From Romboutsia maritimum (lineage in GTDB: Bacteria; Bacillota; Clostridia; Peptostreptococcales; Peptostreptococcaceae), in contig NZ_NOJZ02000003.1 in assembly GCF_002251085.2 (NCBI RefSeq), positions 1 to 64,000 on the forward strand: DNA of 64,000 nt, in the 5' to 3' direction. This document shows positions 47,721 through 56,125 of the stretch, piece after piece (positions within the stretch are counted from its first letter, which is position 1; each line of letters begins with the position of its first letter). The notes below the pieces were generated by a model. It had not been told where the DNA came from and did no database searches. It saw nothing but the letters and a program-made list of their open reading frames with translations. Position numbers and translations under genes: made by a program.

Positions 47721-48433
47721 TACAAAGTTCTCCCAAGATAACTTAAAAATCTAGCTTTAGTTTCTTTAAATCTATATCTACTTATAGGTACTTCTTCTTG
47801 ATTTTCTAAAATAGCTACATATTGTTTTATATTTTTAATAAAATCTATATTAACCATAAAGCTTTTATGACATCTATAAAAATTGTATCTGCTAAGTTCA
47901 TTTTCTACTTTCGACATACTAGTCTTTATAGTATAGTCTTTATCTATGGTATGTACTGTCATCTCTCTCTTTTGAATTTCTATATATGTAATATCAGAAA
48001 CCTTAACTTTACAAGCATCGTTTTTTTCGTTTACAGCAATATAACTTCTTTTGTTTTTATTTACTTCTTCAACACATGAAATAATATGCTTTTTAAGATG
48101 TTCTAATTTTATAGGTTTTAAAATATATCTATATGCCCTTACTTCATAACCTTCTTGAATATATTCTACAAGTGATGTTGTAAAGATAATTTCTACTTCT
48201 TTTTTGTCAATTTGCCTAATCTTTCTCGCTACTTCCATTCCGTTTAACTTATCCATTTGTATATCTAGCAAAAATATATCTACATGCTCTGGATAATTTT
48301 TAAAAAGTTCTTCCCCAGAATTAAAAACTAATATCTCATATTTACTATTTATTTCATCTAAGATTTTTTCTAAGTAATCTTTTAATATTTCTTGTTGTAC
48401 TATTTCATCTTCACATATTACTATTTTTATCAT
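47720..48433 (-). CDS. LytTR-type response regulator (AgrA-like)
   Basis: 237 residues. Receiver domain with acidic pair CEDE, phospho-Asp in DIFLLDIQMDKLNG and Lys in YRYILKPIKLEHLKK; then a LytTR DNA-binding domain (VSDITYIEIQKREMTVHT ... FYRCHKSFMVNIDFIKNI). ATG 48433 with GGGGAG 4-5 nt away is preferred over 48445. Upstream of its cognate kinase; probably controls the MacB-like transporter or the TraX pair. Confidence 0.92.
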   Translation of the reverse strand: MIKIVICEDEIVQQEILKDYLEKILDEINSKYEILVFNSGEELFKNYPEHVDIFLLDIQMDKLNGMEVARKIRQIDKKEVEIIFTTSLVEYIQEGYEVRAYRYILKPIKLEHLKKHIISCVEEVNKNKRSYIAVNEKNDACKVKVSDITYIEIQKREMTVHTIDKDYTIKTSMSKVENELSRYNFYRCHKSFMVNIDFIKNIKQYVAILENQEEVPISRYRFKETKARFLSYLGRTL

Positions 48434-48572
48434 ACTACTCCCCATTTAGCTTATATATATTTAACTATCATACTAATTTTAACATATAAAAAAAAGCTAT
48501 GGATATTAAAACATAGATTATATTTAACTATTTAGTTTCAGCTATCTTTCCATCTACAGATAAAATAAAAAT

Positions 48573-48616
48573 GGGCTGTCGCGTTAGCATATTTTTTTAT
48601 GCTAATGCGACAGCCC
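48573..48616. terminator. Strong bidirectional hairpin
   Basis: GGGCTGTCGCGTTAGCATA pairs perfectly over 19 bp with its complement. It ends the TraX operon on the minus strand, isolating the response-regulator gene behind it. Confidence 0.85.
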
Positions 48617-48628
48617 TATCTATTATTT

Positions 48629-49291
48629 TTATCTAAGATTATCTTTGCCTATTAATAAAAATAATTTGTTATTATTTTTATCAAATAACTTAGTTGCAAA
48701 TAGGTTTAATAATGATTGGTTTGTTTTTTTATTATCTTTGAAATCATATCCTTTTATATTTAAAGTCTTACTATCACTTGAAAACTCATTATATAATTTA
48801 TCACTTATTATAAATTGATGTTTATATAAACCTGCTACTAGTATTTTTTTATCAAGTACTCCTAACATATTTAAGTTTTTTTCTCTCAATTTATATTCTT
48901 TAATAGATTCTTGTTCTTTCAGGTATTTACTATTTTTTATACCGTCATAACTTGGTATAATCATAGCTTCATCATCTTTAAGAGTAACCTTTTTAAGATT
49001 TAGTTTTTCTGCTAATTTATTATACTCTGATTCTTTCATTACCATGTTTTCATTTTCATCTAATTGAAGCATAGTAAAATCTACTTCACTTACTTTTGTA
49101 TCTTTTAAGCCATTCTTAATAGCTTCTTCTTGTTGTTTTTCTTCGCGATTTCCTTCCATAGATATATATGTTAATCTATATTGAAGATCATCATTGTCAT
49201 TTAAAAAATTATTATATATAAAATTTCCACCTATAACTGCTATAGCTACTCCTATAACTATACCTGCTAATTTACCTTTTGATAACTTCAT
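48629..49291 (-). CDS. Membrane-anchored extracellular protein of unknown function
   Basis: 220 residues. MKLSKGKLAGIVIGVAIAVIGG is a signal anchor; the rest is hydrophilic, no lipobox. It resembles in plan (signal anchor, then charged ectodomain of about 190 residues) the 62354-63073 protein next to another ABC system. 17 bp after the TraX-like gene and co-transcribed with it. Unrecognised family. Confidence 0.6.
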   Translation of the reverse strand: MKLSKGKLAGIVIGVAIAVIGGNFIYNNFLNDNDDLQYRLTYISMEGNREEKQQEEAIKNGLKDTKVSEVDFTMLQLDENENMVMKESEYNKLAEKLNLKKVTLKDDEAMIIPSYDGIKNSKYLKEQESIKEYKLREKNLNMLGVLDKKILVAGLYKHQFIISDKLYNEFSSDSKTLNIKGYDFKDNKKTNQSLLNLFATKLFDKNNNKLFLLIGKDNLR

Positions 49292-49308
49292 TTCAAATTT
49301 CTCCTTTG

Positions 49309-50037
49309 TTATTTAATCATAAAACTAATAGTTGCTAATATCCATAAATGTAATGGATAAAATACATAGAATAAATATTTGCTAAATTTATTATTCAGTC
49401 CTCTTTCACCGTTATACATTATAATTGTTGGTATAGCCAATATTTCTAAAAAATCTGAGTTATACATTAACATATCAAATGTGATATTAAATGATTCATA
49501 AGGAACATATTCCATCGATAGAAGTACTACAGATAACAATAAATATCCTATTATTTGTTTTTTCATATTTCCTCTGAAGAAATAAGTTATTAATATAAAT
49601 GGTATAACTGATATTCCTCCTTCTGTAAACATTGTACCTACTATTACTACTATTGTAGCTAAAATTCTTAATAATATTTTTTTAAATCCTTCGTGCTTTT
49701 TAGCATACTCAAATATACTGATTCCAATAAAACCTACAAATAATGTGGCAAATATATTATTATTCACCATTACATCCTTACTAGCGAATATAGTGTTGAT
49801 TATCATATTTCCAATATACATAAATATTGCAAATCCAAGTAATCTACTTCCATATCTTCTTTTATTTCTAGTATAGAAGTAACCTTCTACCAGGAAATAA
49901 GCAAACATTGGTGCAACCCCTCTTGTTAAACCATGTACCCAACTTGGTATTAGTCCTGAGAAAGCAGAGAATATATGGTCAAGTAACATAAGTGATATTA
50001 AAAATATCTTTATCTGAAATGCATTAAATTTTTTCAT
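49309..50037 (-). CDS. TraX-family membrane protein
   Basis: 242 residues, 7-8 helices, opening KKFNAFQIKIFLISLMLLDHIFSAF and HGLTRGVAPMFAYFLVEGY, the TraX pattern (originally a pilin N-acetyltransferase of F plasmids; here more likely a membrane acyltransferase acting on an envelope component). First gene of a two-gene operon. The upstream region at 50113-50124 has TTTAACTTACAT, reminiscent of the 58-bp box at 59071 and 63133. Confidence 0.85.
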   Translation of the reverse strand: MKKFNAFQIKIFLISLMLLDHIFSAFSGLIPSWVHGLTRGVAPMFAYFLVEGYFYTRNKRRYGSRLLGFAIFMYIGNMIINTIFASKDVMVNNNIFATLFVGFIGISIFEYAKKHEGFKKILLRILATIVVIVGTMFTEGGISVIPFILITYFFRGNMKKQIIGYLLLSVVLLSMEYVPYESFNITFDMLMYNSDFLEILAIPTIIMYNGERGLNNKFSKYLFYVFYPLHLWILATISFMIK

Positions 50038-50204
50038 TTATTTTTCCTCCTTAGCTTAATATACTATTATTTTACATAATAATTAATCTACTAACCATTG
50101 ATGTCTGTTACATTTAACTTACATTTTTGAAATATAAGTATATAAATGCTATGTATCAGTAATGAGTAAAATAATTCAAAATTTAAATAAATATTAAATG
50201 AAAA

Positions 50205-50247
50205 CAAAAAAAGAACTACTAAGCCATAATCTTAGTAGTTCCTTTTT
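50205..50247. terminator. Terminator of the glycosyltransferase operon
   Basis: AAAGAACTACTAAG pairs with CTTAGTAGTTCCTTT with T runs on the minus strand. Confidence 0.8.
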
Positions 50248-50297
50248 GTAGATTTCAATATTGGAGACGATTCTCAAGAATAATATCAACGATTAAA
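50247..50297 (-). repeat. Dispersed 3'-UTR element, full copy
   Basis: Minus strand AATCGTTGATATTATTC, TTGAGAATCGTCTC, CAATATTGAAATCTAC, immediately before the terminator stem. The 5' CGTTG still pairs with the 3' CTAC side through a G-U pair, but less well than other copies. Confidence 0.8.
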
Positions 50298-50338
50298 TCC
50301 AATATAAGTATTTACTAATCATAAGTTTTATCAAATCA

Positions 50339-51526
50339 TTATAAGTTTATTTTTCTACTATCATATATTTCTTTTAATATAACATCAGCTGCTTTTTTTG
50401 TTCCCCCTGCATTACGAAAGCTTTGTGCTAATTTATTTGCTTTTTCTTTATATTCATTGTTATTTATAACTTGTATTACTTTATCTTTAATACATTTATC
50501 TTTATTTTTATTTAACATAATTCCTGCACCTAAGTCATTAACTCTATTTGCTACCATCATCTGTTCTGAGTGCTGAGGAAATAATACCATAGGTATTCCA
50601 TAATACAAACTTTCATTAACACTATTCATACCACAATGAGTAATAAATACATCTGTATTTCTAAGCACACTAATCTGATCAACATTATTCTTCACCTTAA
50701 AATTATCTGGTATATGCCCCAAATCTTCAATATTAGTATCCTTGCCAACAGACATAACTACATTAACATCACAATTTTCAAATGCCTTTATACAGTTTTT
50801 ATAAAATTTAATATTTTTATTATTAACCGTTCCAAGAGAAATATATATTTGCTTTCTACTTCTTTCTTTATATTCAACAATTGCCTTTGGTACTGATGGT
50901 CCTACAAAAGAATACTTATCAGAAAAAGTCTCTGTCATTGGTTGAAATTCTCTTGATGTATAGACTATAGTATTAGTATCATTATCGTTTTTTATCATAG
51001 ATATAAAATTCTCAACATCATATCCATTTTCTCGTAAGAGCTTTATTTTTTTATTAATACGCCCCCTACCTAAAACCATATGCATAATTTCATTAAAACC
51101 GTGCTTCATCATCTTTGCTGTATAATCATTAAATGCAAAAGTTGTTGTAGAACATATATATGGAATATTAAGTTTTTGTGCAAACAACTTACCCCAAAAA
51201 CTTAAGGAATCCGAAACAATACAATCTGGCCTAAAATTTTTAAGTTCTTTACAAACCTTTTTATCTAAAGAAATAGTTGTATCTACGATCATTTCAATTA
51301 GTGTAGGAAAATCCTTTCCAATTTTCTTTTCATCCCCACAACTTAATTTCGGAAGATATTCATCACAGCAAATACATATTGCTCCAGCACATTCAATTTT
51401 CGCTTTAAAGTCATTGAAAGAATAATATAATACTTCATTGCCTCTATCTACTAATTCACGTACTACCTCAATTGTAGGGTTAGTATGACCATGTGCAGGA
51501 ATACTAAAAAATACTATTTTACTCAT
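50339..51526 (-). CDS. Macrolide-type UDP-glycosyltransferase (GT1)
   Basis: 395 residues. GT-B fold: N-terminal acceptor domain (IVFFSIPAHGHTNPTIEVVREL), C-terminal donor domain with VFITHCGMNSVNESLYYGIPMVLFPQHSEQ (about 295-325), matching MGT/OleD enzymes that inactivate macrolides by adding a sugar. It could also glycosylate another natural product. 38 bp after the XRE-AbrB regulator, same strand. Confidence 0.9.
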   Translation of the reverse strand: MSKIVFFSIPAHGHTNPTIEVVRELVDRGNEVLYYSFNDFKAKIECAGAICICCDEYLPKLSCGDEKKIGKDFPTLIEMIVDTTISLDKKVCKELKNFRPDCIVSDSLSFWGKLFAQKLNIPYICSTTTFAFNDYTAKMMKHGFNEIMHMVLGRGRINKKIKLLRENGYDVENFISMIKNDNDTNTIVYTSREFQPMTETFSDKYSFVGPSVPKAIVEYKERSRKQIYISLGTVNNKNIKFYKNCIKAFENCDVNVVMSVGKDTNIEDLGHIPDNFKVKNNVDQISVLRNTDVFITHCGMNSVNESLYYGIPMVLFPQHSEQMMVANRVNDLGAGIMLNKNKDKCIKDKVIQVINNNEYKEKANKLAQSFRNAGGTKKAADVILKEIYDSRKINL

Positions 51527-51564
51527 ATTTTAACCATCCTTTTATAATTTTCACTTTAAAGTCA

Positions 51565-51987
51565 CTATTCTTTAATTGCTATGCCTAAATCTCCTACAAA
51601 GTTTAGCAAATCACGTTGATGAACAATTGCAATTCCTTTTTCCTCATCTCCTAAGATTAATAATTTATCACCTGCTTTTATATTAAACAACTCTCTAGCT
51701 TCTTTTGGAATAACAATCTGACCTCGTTCTCCAACTACAACAGCTCCAAAGAAGTGCTTTCCTTTAGGTGGTATTGCAATACCTGATTCTTCTTCTGAGT
51801 AATTAACTAAGTCATCTAATTTTACTTTGTATAATTTTGTAAGTTTAATACAACTATCTATATCAGGTGTTGATTCTCCATTTTCCCACTTTGCTACAGA
51901 TTGTCTAGAAACATTTATTTTTTCAGCTACATCTTCTTGTGTATATTGATTATTTTTTCTTAATCTTTTTAAATTCGTACTAATCAT
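51565..51987 (-). CDS. XRE helix-turn-helix fused to an AbrB/SpoVT domain
   Basis: 140 residues. Residues 1-65 are a Cro/C1-type HTH (YTQEDVAEKINVSRQSVAKWENGESTPD); residues about 85-135 are a swapped-hairpin AbrB domain (VVVGERGQIVIPKEARELFNIKAGDKLLILGD). Two DNA-binding modules in one small chain. ATG 51987 keeps a proper distance to the GGGG ribosome site; ATG 51996 is too close. Upstream of the glycosyltransferase gene and probably its regulator. Confidence 0.88.
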   Translation of the reverse strand: MISTNLKRLRKNNQYTQEDVAEKINVSRQSVAKWENGESTPDIDSCIKLTKLYKVKLDDLVNYSEEESGIAIPPKGKHFFGAVVVGERGQIVIPKEARELFNIKAGDKLLILGDEEKGIAIVHQRDLLNFVGDLGIAIKE

Positions 51988-52122
51988 ATTTTTCATAACC
52001 CCTATATTTATTATATTAATATTATTGATTAAATTCCATCAACCGTTATTAACATCCGTGTATATATTTATATACATTTATCTTACTCTATATTTAATTT
52101 ATAAATATATAAATTATTTAAA

Positions 52123-52156
52123 TAAGAAAACTCATATTCTTATGAATATGAGTTTT
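52123..52156. terminator. Hairpin terminator left of the toxin-like cassette
   Basis: AGAAAACTCATATTC pairs with GAATATGAGTTTTC with T runs on both sides. Confidence 0.8.
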
Positions 52157-52207
52157 CGTAGATTTCAATGGTGGAGACGATTCACAGGAATTATACTCGC
52201 GATTAAA
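52157..52207 (-). repeat. Dispersed 3'-UTR element, full copy
   Basis: Minus strand AATCGCGAGTATAATTC, CTGTGAATCGTCTC, CACCATTGAAATCTACG, next to the terminator. No coding gene ends directly before it; the nearest minus-strand stop is that of the ABC permease at 52596, with the toxin-like cassette in between. Confidence 0.8.
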
Positions 52208-52213
52208 TATTTC

Positions 52214-52243
52214 TTGGAATATTTATATAGTTTATGTTAAAAT
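52214..52243 (+). promoter_or_regulatory. Promoter of the toxin-like mRNA
   Basis: TTGGAA (52214-52219), 18-bp spacer, TAAAAT (52238-52243). Transcription should start near 52250, exactly where the 5' arm complementary to the 3' end begins. Confidence 0.6.
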
Positions 52244-52323
52244 ACAATAGAAATTACAATCTAAGAGTGATGATTTCTGTACTACGAATCAAACCTACTT
52301 CCAAATAGGAAGGAGGTGGAAGT

Positions 52324-52446
52324 ATGGAAATTTTAAAATTGTTATTAAATAACTCTGATGCTATATTAATTAGTATATTGGGAGCCTTTATTTATGATAA
52401 ATTAAAAATCACTCTTACTGGCAATAAGAGTGATTCAAACGATTAA
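52324..52446 (+). CDS. Small hydrophobic peptide, type I toxin-like (40 aa)
   Basis: MEILKLLLNNSDAILISILG then AFIYDKLK and a charged tail ending KSDSND: one membrane helix plus Lys/Asp-rich tail, as in type I toxins of clostridia and other bacteria. An excellent ribosome site, AAGGAGGTGG, 7 nt upstream, is held in the loop of a TACTTCC/GGAAGTA stem. An antisense terminator lies in the last third of the frame, and the mRNA ends are complementary. The family could not be named; toxicity is inference. Confidence 0.7.
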   Translation: MEILKLLLNNSDAILISILGAFIYDKLKITLTGNKSDSND

Positions 52447-52513
52447 TATCAAATTAATTACATAGAAATCACACTCTATTCCACTAGATTGTAATTTCCT
52501 TTTTATTTTATAT
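52403..52513 (-). ncRNA. Predicted antisense antitoxin RNA
   Basis: TATAAT lies at 52525-52520 on the minus strand (no good -35), giving a start near 52513. An 11-bp hairpin (AATCACTCTTA/TAAGAGTGATT, 52407-52435) followed by TTTTTAAT ends it inside the toxin frame. The product of about 110 nt would be complementary to the 3' third of the toxin mRNA, the geometry of convergent type I toxin-antitoxin pairs. Confidence 0.55.
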
Positions 52514-52595
52514 ACTTATATTATACTATATAAATTCTAAAAATAAACATCAAAATTAAAAATTTATCCTTATTTACACCCATTGATGTGGACAT

Positions 52596-53612
52596 TTAAT
52601 ATTTCAACTTCTTTTCACCTATCTTAGCAGACACAAATACTATAAAACTAGACATAACTATAATAAATGTTATTATAATCATATTATTTCCATAAACAAT
52701 TCCTTTTTGAATCGAAGAAGTAAGCTCTATAATCCATTTTGTGATTGATATATTACTTATAAACTTCAACATGTGAGGCATTTTATCTATTGGTAAAAAA
52801 GTTCCTCCAAAAAGTGCCATTATAAGAGATATTGATGAAGCTAATAAACTTGCTTGTAATTCACTATTCGATATAACTGTAACTAAAATAGATATACTAG
52901 CAGCTATGATAGATATTATAATCCCTAAAATAATAAATTTGCATATGGATATTCCTATATCTATTTTTAATAAATATATAAATACTGATGACACTAAAAT
53001 TTGTATAATAGTGTTAATAGTATTATATATATAATTTCCTAATATATATCCAGACAATTTATTAGGTGTTGTAGAATACCTAAGTAATACTCTATCTTCC
53101 TTATCTTTTAACATAATTGAAGATGACATAGTGCATGTTATAATTAAAGTAATAAATATAAATCCATTACCTCTTTGAGATGTACTCAAGCTTCCTTCAT
53201 CCAAAATACTCAATAAACCTTTTACGTTATCAATACTCCCACTATTAATAACTTCAGATATAGCTTCTTCAATCTCTATTTTCATATTTTCATCTAAACA
53301 ATATACCTCAAATTTATTATCTTTTTTAAACTCAACTACACCTAAATATTTAGCTAAAATAATATCTGTATTAATAGTACTTTTATTTGCCGTACTTAGC
53401 TTCACTCTATCTATATTACTCACTTTTTCTTCAACTGATTTATTAATATATTGATCATCTATTACTCCAAGATTAATAGATGGCTTCATCATAGTATTAA
53501 TTCCTATAGCCATAATTATAGATATTAACGGTAATAAAAAAGTTAAAACTAATTTCTTTTTATTTTTTAAGCTTCTTAAAAATTCATTTTTAGCCACAAG
53601 TAATGATACCAT
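52596..53612 (-). CDS. ABC-2-type permease, subunit 2
   Basis: 338 residues. N-terminal helix (LVLTFLLPLISIIMAIGINTMM), an extracellular domain of about 130 residues, then five helices with GNGFIFITLIITCTMSSSIMLKDKEDRVLLRY, as in YhaP/NatB-like ABC-2 permeases. The ATG overlaps the previous stop. Part of a PadR-controlled exporter of unknown substrate. No terminator follows within 80 bp; the next downstream feature is the toxin-like cassette. Confidence 0.88.
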   Translation of the reverse strand: MVSLLVAKNEFLRSLKNKKKLVLTFLLPLISIIMAIGINTMMKPSINLGVIDDQYINKSVEEKVSNIDRVKLSTANKSTINTDIILAKYLGVVEFKKDNKFEVYCLDENMKIEIEEAISEVINSGSIDNVKGLLSILDEGSLSTSQRGNGFIFITLIITCTMSSSIMLKDKEDRVLLRYSTTPNKLSGYILGNYIYNTINTIIQILVSSVFIYLLKIDIGISICKFIILGIIISIIAASISILVTVISNSELQASLLASSISLIMALFGGTFLPIDKMPHMLKFISNISITKWIIELTSSIQKGIVYGNNMIIITFIIVMSSFIVFVSAKIGEKKLKY

Positions 53613-54358
53613 TATATAAATGCCTCCTTTTTAAAATATTTTATTGCCAATATGCTAAACAATACACCTAACCCAATTATTATAAATAAAGAAATAAGAT
53701 ACACATTTATTGTATTATCATTTAACATCATGAATATGCCCCTATTTATCCATGCAAGTGGCGATATATAACTTATCACTTCCACTAATCTTCCTAAAGA
53801 ACCTATAGGAAAGAAGCTTCCTCCAAGAATAGCCATGATTAATATTGGTGTACTTACAATATTTTTTACAGACATAAAGTCCTTGCTACACAGTCCTATG
53901 AAAGTACCAAAAGATGATGCCATAAATCCTAAACCTATTAAAAGTACATATATCTCTAAAAATCTACCTCTATAATCTACTTTAAATATCATGTTGCATA
54001 TTAAAAGTATAATCAGGTTATATACAGACATAGCAACTGTAGCAGGAAGTATTTTTGATAAAACTATAGACACCTTGCTAATAGGAGCTATTATAAATCG
54101 CTCTCCACATCTATGTAAACTTTCTTCTCTAGCAACATATATAAGAGTGATTGATGATAGAAAAGTACAAAAAGGAATAGTTACCATTGAATAGTAGTAA
54201 TATGATGTTATTCCTGCATCTTTAGAGTAATAGTTAGTTGCCATATACCCTAATATAGTAATTAGCATTAATGGAAAAGTAACTCCGTATCCTATTAAAA
54301 ATGAGTCTTTTATTCTTTTTTTCATTCCAAGCTTAAATAATACTTTAAATTCATTCAT
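53612..54358 (-). CDS. ABC-2-type permease, subunit 1
   Basis: 248 residues, six helices, no large loop; typical NatB/DrrB-like permease (VAREESLHRCGERFIIAPISK; ILGGSFFPIGSLGRLVEVISYISPLAWINRG). Pairs with subunit 2 as a heterodimer. 11 bp after the ATPase gene. Confidence 0.9.
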   Translation of the reverse strand: MNEFKVLFKLGMKKRIKDSFLIGYGVTFPLMLITILGYMATNYYSKDAGITSYYYYSMVTIPFCTFLSSITLIYVAREESLHRCGERFIIAPISKVSIVLSKILPATVAMSVYNLIILLICNMIFKVDYRGRFLEIYVLLIGLGFMASSFGTFIGLCSKDFMSVKNIVSTPILIMAILGGSFFPIGSLGRLVEVISYISPLAWINRGIFMMLNDNTINVYLISLFIIIGLGVLFSILAIKYFKKEAFI

Positions 54359-54369
54359 TATATTCCCTC

Positions 54370-55116
54370 CTAGTCTCTCAATTCTTTTCCTGTGATATAT
54401 AAAAATATTTCTTCTAAATTATTTAATCCCTTGTTTTTATATTTATTCTTAATTTCCTCTTTATCTCCAGCTTCTACTATCTGTCCATTATCTAGAATAA
54501 TAAGTCTATTACATATAGCTTCTACTTCCTCCATATAGTGAGATGTATATATTACCGTAGTCCCTTCATCTCTTAAACTTTTTGTTACTTCTAAGATATT
54601 ATTTCTTGATTGTGGATCTATACCTACTGTTGGCTCATCCATTATCAAAATTTTAGGTTTATGTACTATTGAGCACGCTATATTAAGCCTTCTTTTCATA
54701 CCACCCGAAAAAGAATCTGGATAATCATTTTTTCTATCATATAGTCCAACCAACTCTAAAGTTTCTTTTACTCTATTTTTTAGACTACTTCCTTTTAATC
54801 CATAAAGAGAACCAAAAAATGCTATATTGTCATAAGCAGTTAAATCGTTAAATAAAGCTATATCTTGTGGAACATATCCTAAAGCTTTTTTGAAATCATT
54901 ATCATTTCCATTTACTTCTCTTTCCTCAAATAGTACTTTTCCTCCATCTGCATCTAATACAGTTGTAATCATACTTATAGTTGTACTTTTACCCGCTCCA
55001 TTTGGTCCTAGAAAACCTAATATCTCTCCTTTATTAACTCTAAAGCTCAATCCATTTACTACTTCTTTTTCTCCAAAAGCTTTTTTAAGTGATTTTATTT
55101 CTAAAATTGTACTCAT
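54370..55116 (-). CDS. ABC transporter ATP-binding protein (DrrA/NatA type)
   Basis: 248 residues. Walker A GFLGPNGAGKSTTISMI, Q-loop YVPQDIALF, signature SFSGGMKRRLNIACSIV, Walker B ILIMDEPTVGIDPQS, His YTSHYMEEVE. First gene of the exporter operon; a PadR operator lies 31 bp upstream of its start, well placed for repression. Confidence 0.94.
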   Translation of the reverse strand: MSTILEIKSLKKAFGEKEVVNGLSFRVNKGEILGFLGPNGAGKSTTISMITTVLDADGGKVLFEEREVNGNDNDFKKALGYVPQDIALFNDLTAYDNIAFFGSLYGLKGSSLKNRVKETLELVGLYDRKNDYPDSFSGGMKRRLNIACSIVHKPKILIMDEPTVGIDPQSRNNILEVTKSLRDEGTTVIYTSHYMEEVEAICNRLIILDNGQIVEAGDKEEIKNKYKNKGLNNLEEIFLYITGKELRD

Positions 55117-55146
55117 TTTATAACCCCATTTTATATCTAATATTTC

Positions 55147-55164
55147 ATATACAACATTGTATAT
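55147..55164. promoter_or_regulatory. PadR operator in front of the exporter operon
   Basis: ATATACAACATTGTATAT, an inverted repeat ATACAA-CA-TTGTAT identical to a site upstream of the PadR gene. It lies between the PadR stop and the ATPase start. Confidence 0.75.
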
Positions 55165-55200
55165 AACCTTTAAATAAAAATGTAGTTTTTCACTACACTT

Positions 55201-55917
55201 TTACTTTACCTGACTCATCAAGTTCATCAACTCTTCTAGAGCTTCTTTTGATTTTTCCGGATTATTTAAGATTATTTCTCTAAGTTCTTCAATCCTTTTT
55301 TTATCAGCTTGAGCATTGTTATTTTTAGGCTCTTCTACATCTCCAAAGTCAATATTTTTAATCATAACTTCTTGACTTTGACTATATTTTACATATTCAT
55401 CATACTCATCTATTATAGCTTTATGCCATCTTATAGAATCTTTGATTCCATTTACAGTCATTTCAAATGATATTTTTTCAACTTGTAGTGTTGATTCATT
55501 TATCTTTATATCTTTCCAGTATTCCCAGTAATCTAAAGTTTCTTCAAGACTTTTTATGTGTTTATTTACTATTGCTATTGCTTCGTTTTTATCTAATCGA
55601 TTGAATGTTATTGGTATTATGAACTTATCTGTACCTATTGGCATAAGTGGCTTATCTAATTCTTCCTCTATGGTATTTTTAAGTTCATTTTTACCTTTTT
55701 CAGTTATTTGATATATTTTTCTTACTTTAGACCCTACTGTTTCTTCTTTGTATAGCTCTACTTCTCCATTTTTCTCCATCTTACTTAGAGCATAGTATAT
55801 TGAACCAGATTTAACCTTTGCCCAAACATCAAGTCCTGTAGCCTGAATGAATTTCTGTATTTCATATCCATGAGTTGATTTTATATTTAGATAATATAAA
55901 ATAATTAATTTTACCAT
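55201..55917 (-). CDS. PadR-family transcriptional repressor
   Basis: 238 residues. PadR winged helix (LIILYYLNIKSTHGYEIQKFIQATGLDVWAKVKSGSIYYALSKMEKNGEV; wing KIYQITEKGKNELK), a long C-terminal helical domain, and a charged 50-residue tail of unknown role. PadR-s proteins such as LmrR repress adjacent exporters and are relieved by drugs. Three matching inverted repeats lie here and upstream of the exporter, implying autoregulation. Confidence 0.93.
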   Translation of the reverse strand: MVKLIILYYLNIKSTHGYEIQKFIQATGLDVWAKVKSGSIYYALSKMEKNGEVELYKEETVGSKVRKIYQITEKGKNELKNTIEEELDKPLMPIGTDKFIIPITFNRLDKNEAIAIVNKHIKSLEETLDYWEYWKDIKINESTLQVEKISFEMTVNGIKDSIRWHKAIIDEYDEYVKYSQSQEVMIKNIDFGDVEEPKNNNAQADKKRIEELREIILNNPEKSKEALEELMNLMSQVK

Positions 55918-55965
55918 GACCTTCTCCTTAGTTTTTGATTAAATAAGAGTTATTAATTTCATTAT

Positions 55966-56013
55966 ATATACAACATTGTATATAGTCAATATATTTTACT
56001 CAACATTGTATAT
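55966..56013. promoter_or_regulatory. Two PadR operators upstream of padR
   Basis: ATATACAACATTGTATAT at 55966-55983 and a slightly weaker copy TACTCAACATTGTATAT at 55997-56013, centres 30 bp apart (about three turns of DNA). Confidence 0.75.
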
Positions 56014-56032
56014 GTTTTATTCTTATACATAT

Positions 56033-56064
56033 AAAAAACTCATATTCAATGAATATGAGTTTTC
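56033..56064. terminator. Terminator of the histidine kinase operon
   Basis: AAAACTCATATTC pairs with GAATATGAGTTTT around AAT; the sequence is nearly the same as the hairpin at 52123-52156. Confidence 0.8.
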
Positions 56065-56113
56065 GTGGATTTCAATGGTGGAGACGATTCACAAGAATAA
56101 TACCCACGATTAT
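56064..56113 (-). repeat. Dispersed 3'-UTR element, best copy
   Basis: Minus strand AATCGTGGGTATTATTC, TTGTGAATCGTCTC, CACCATTGAAATCCACG, followed at once by the terminator stem. CGTGG at the 5' end pairs with CCACG at the 3' end. Located about 12 nt after the kinase stop codon region. Confidence 0.85.
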
Positions 56114-56125
56114 TCTTTAAATCTA

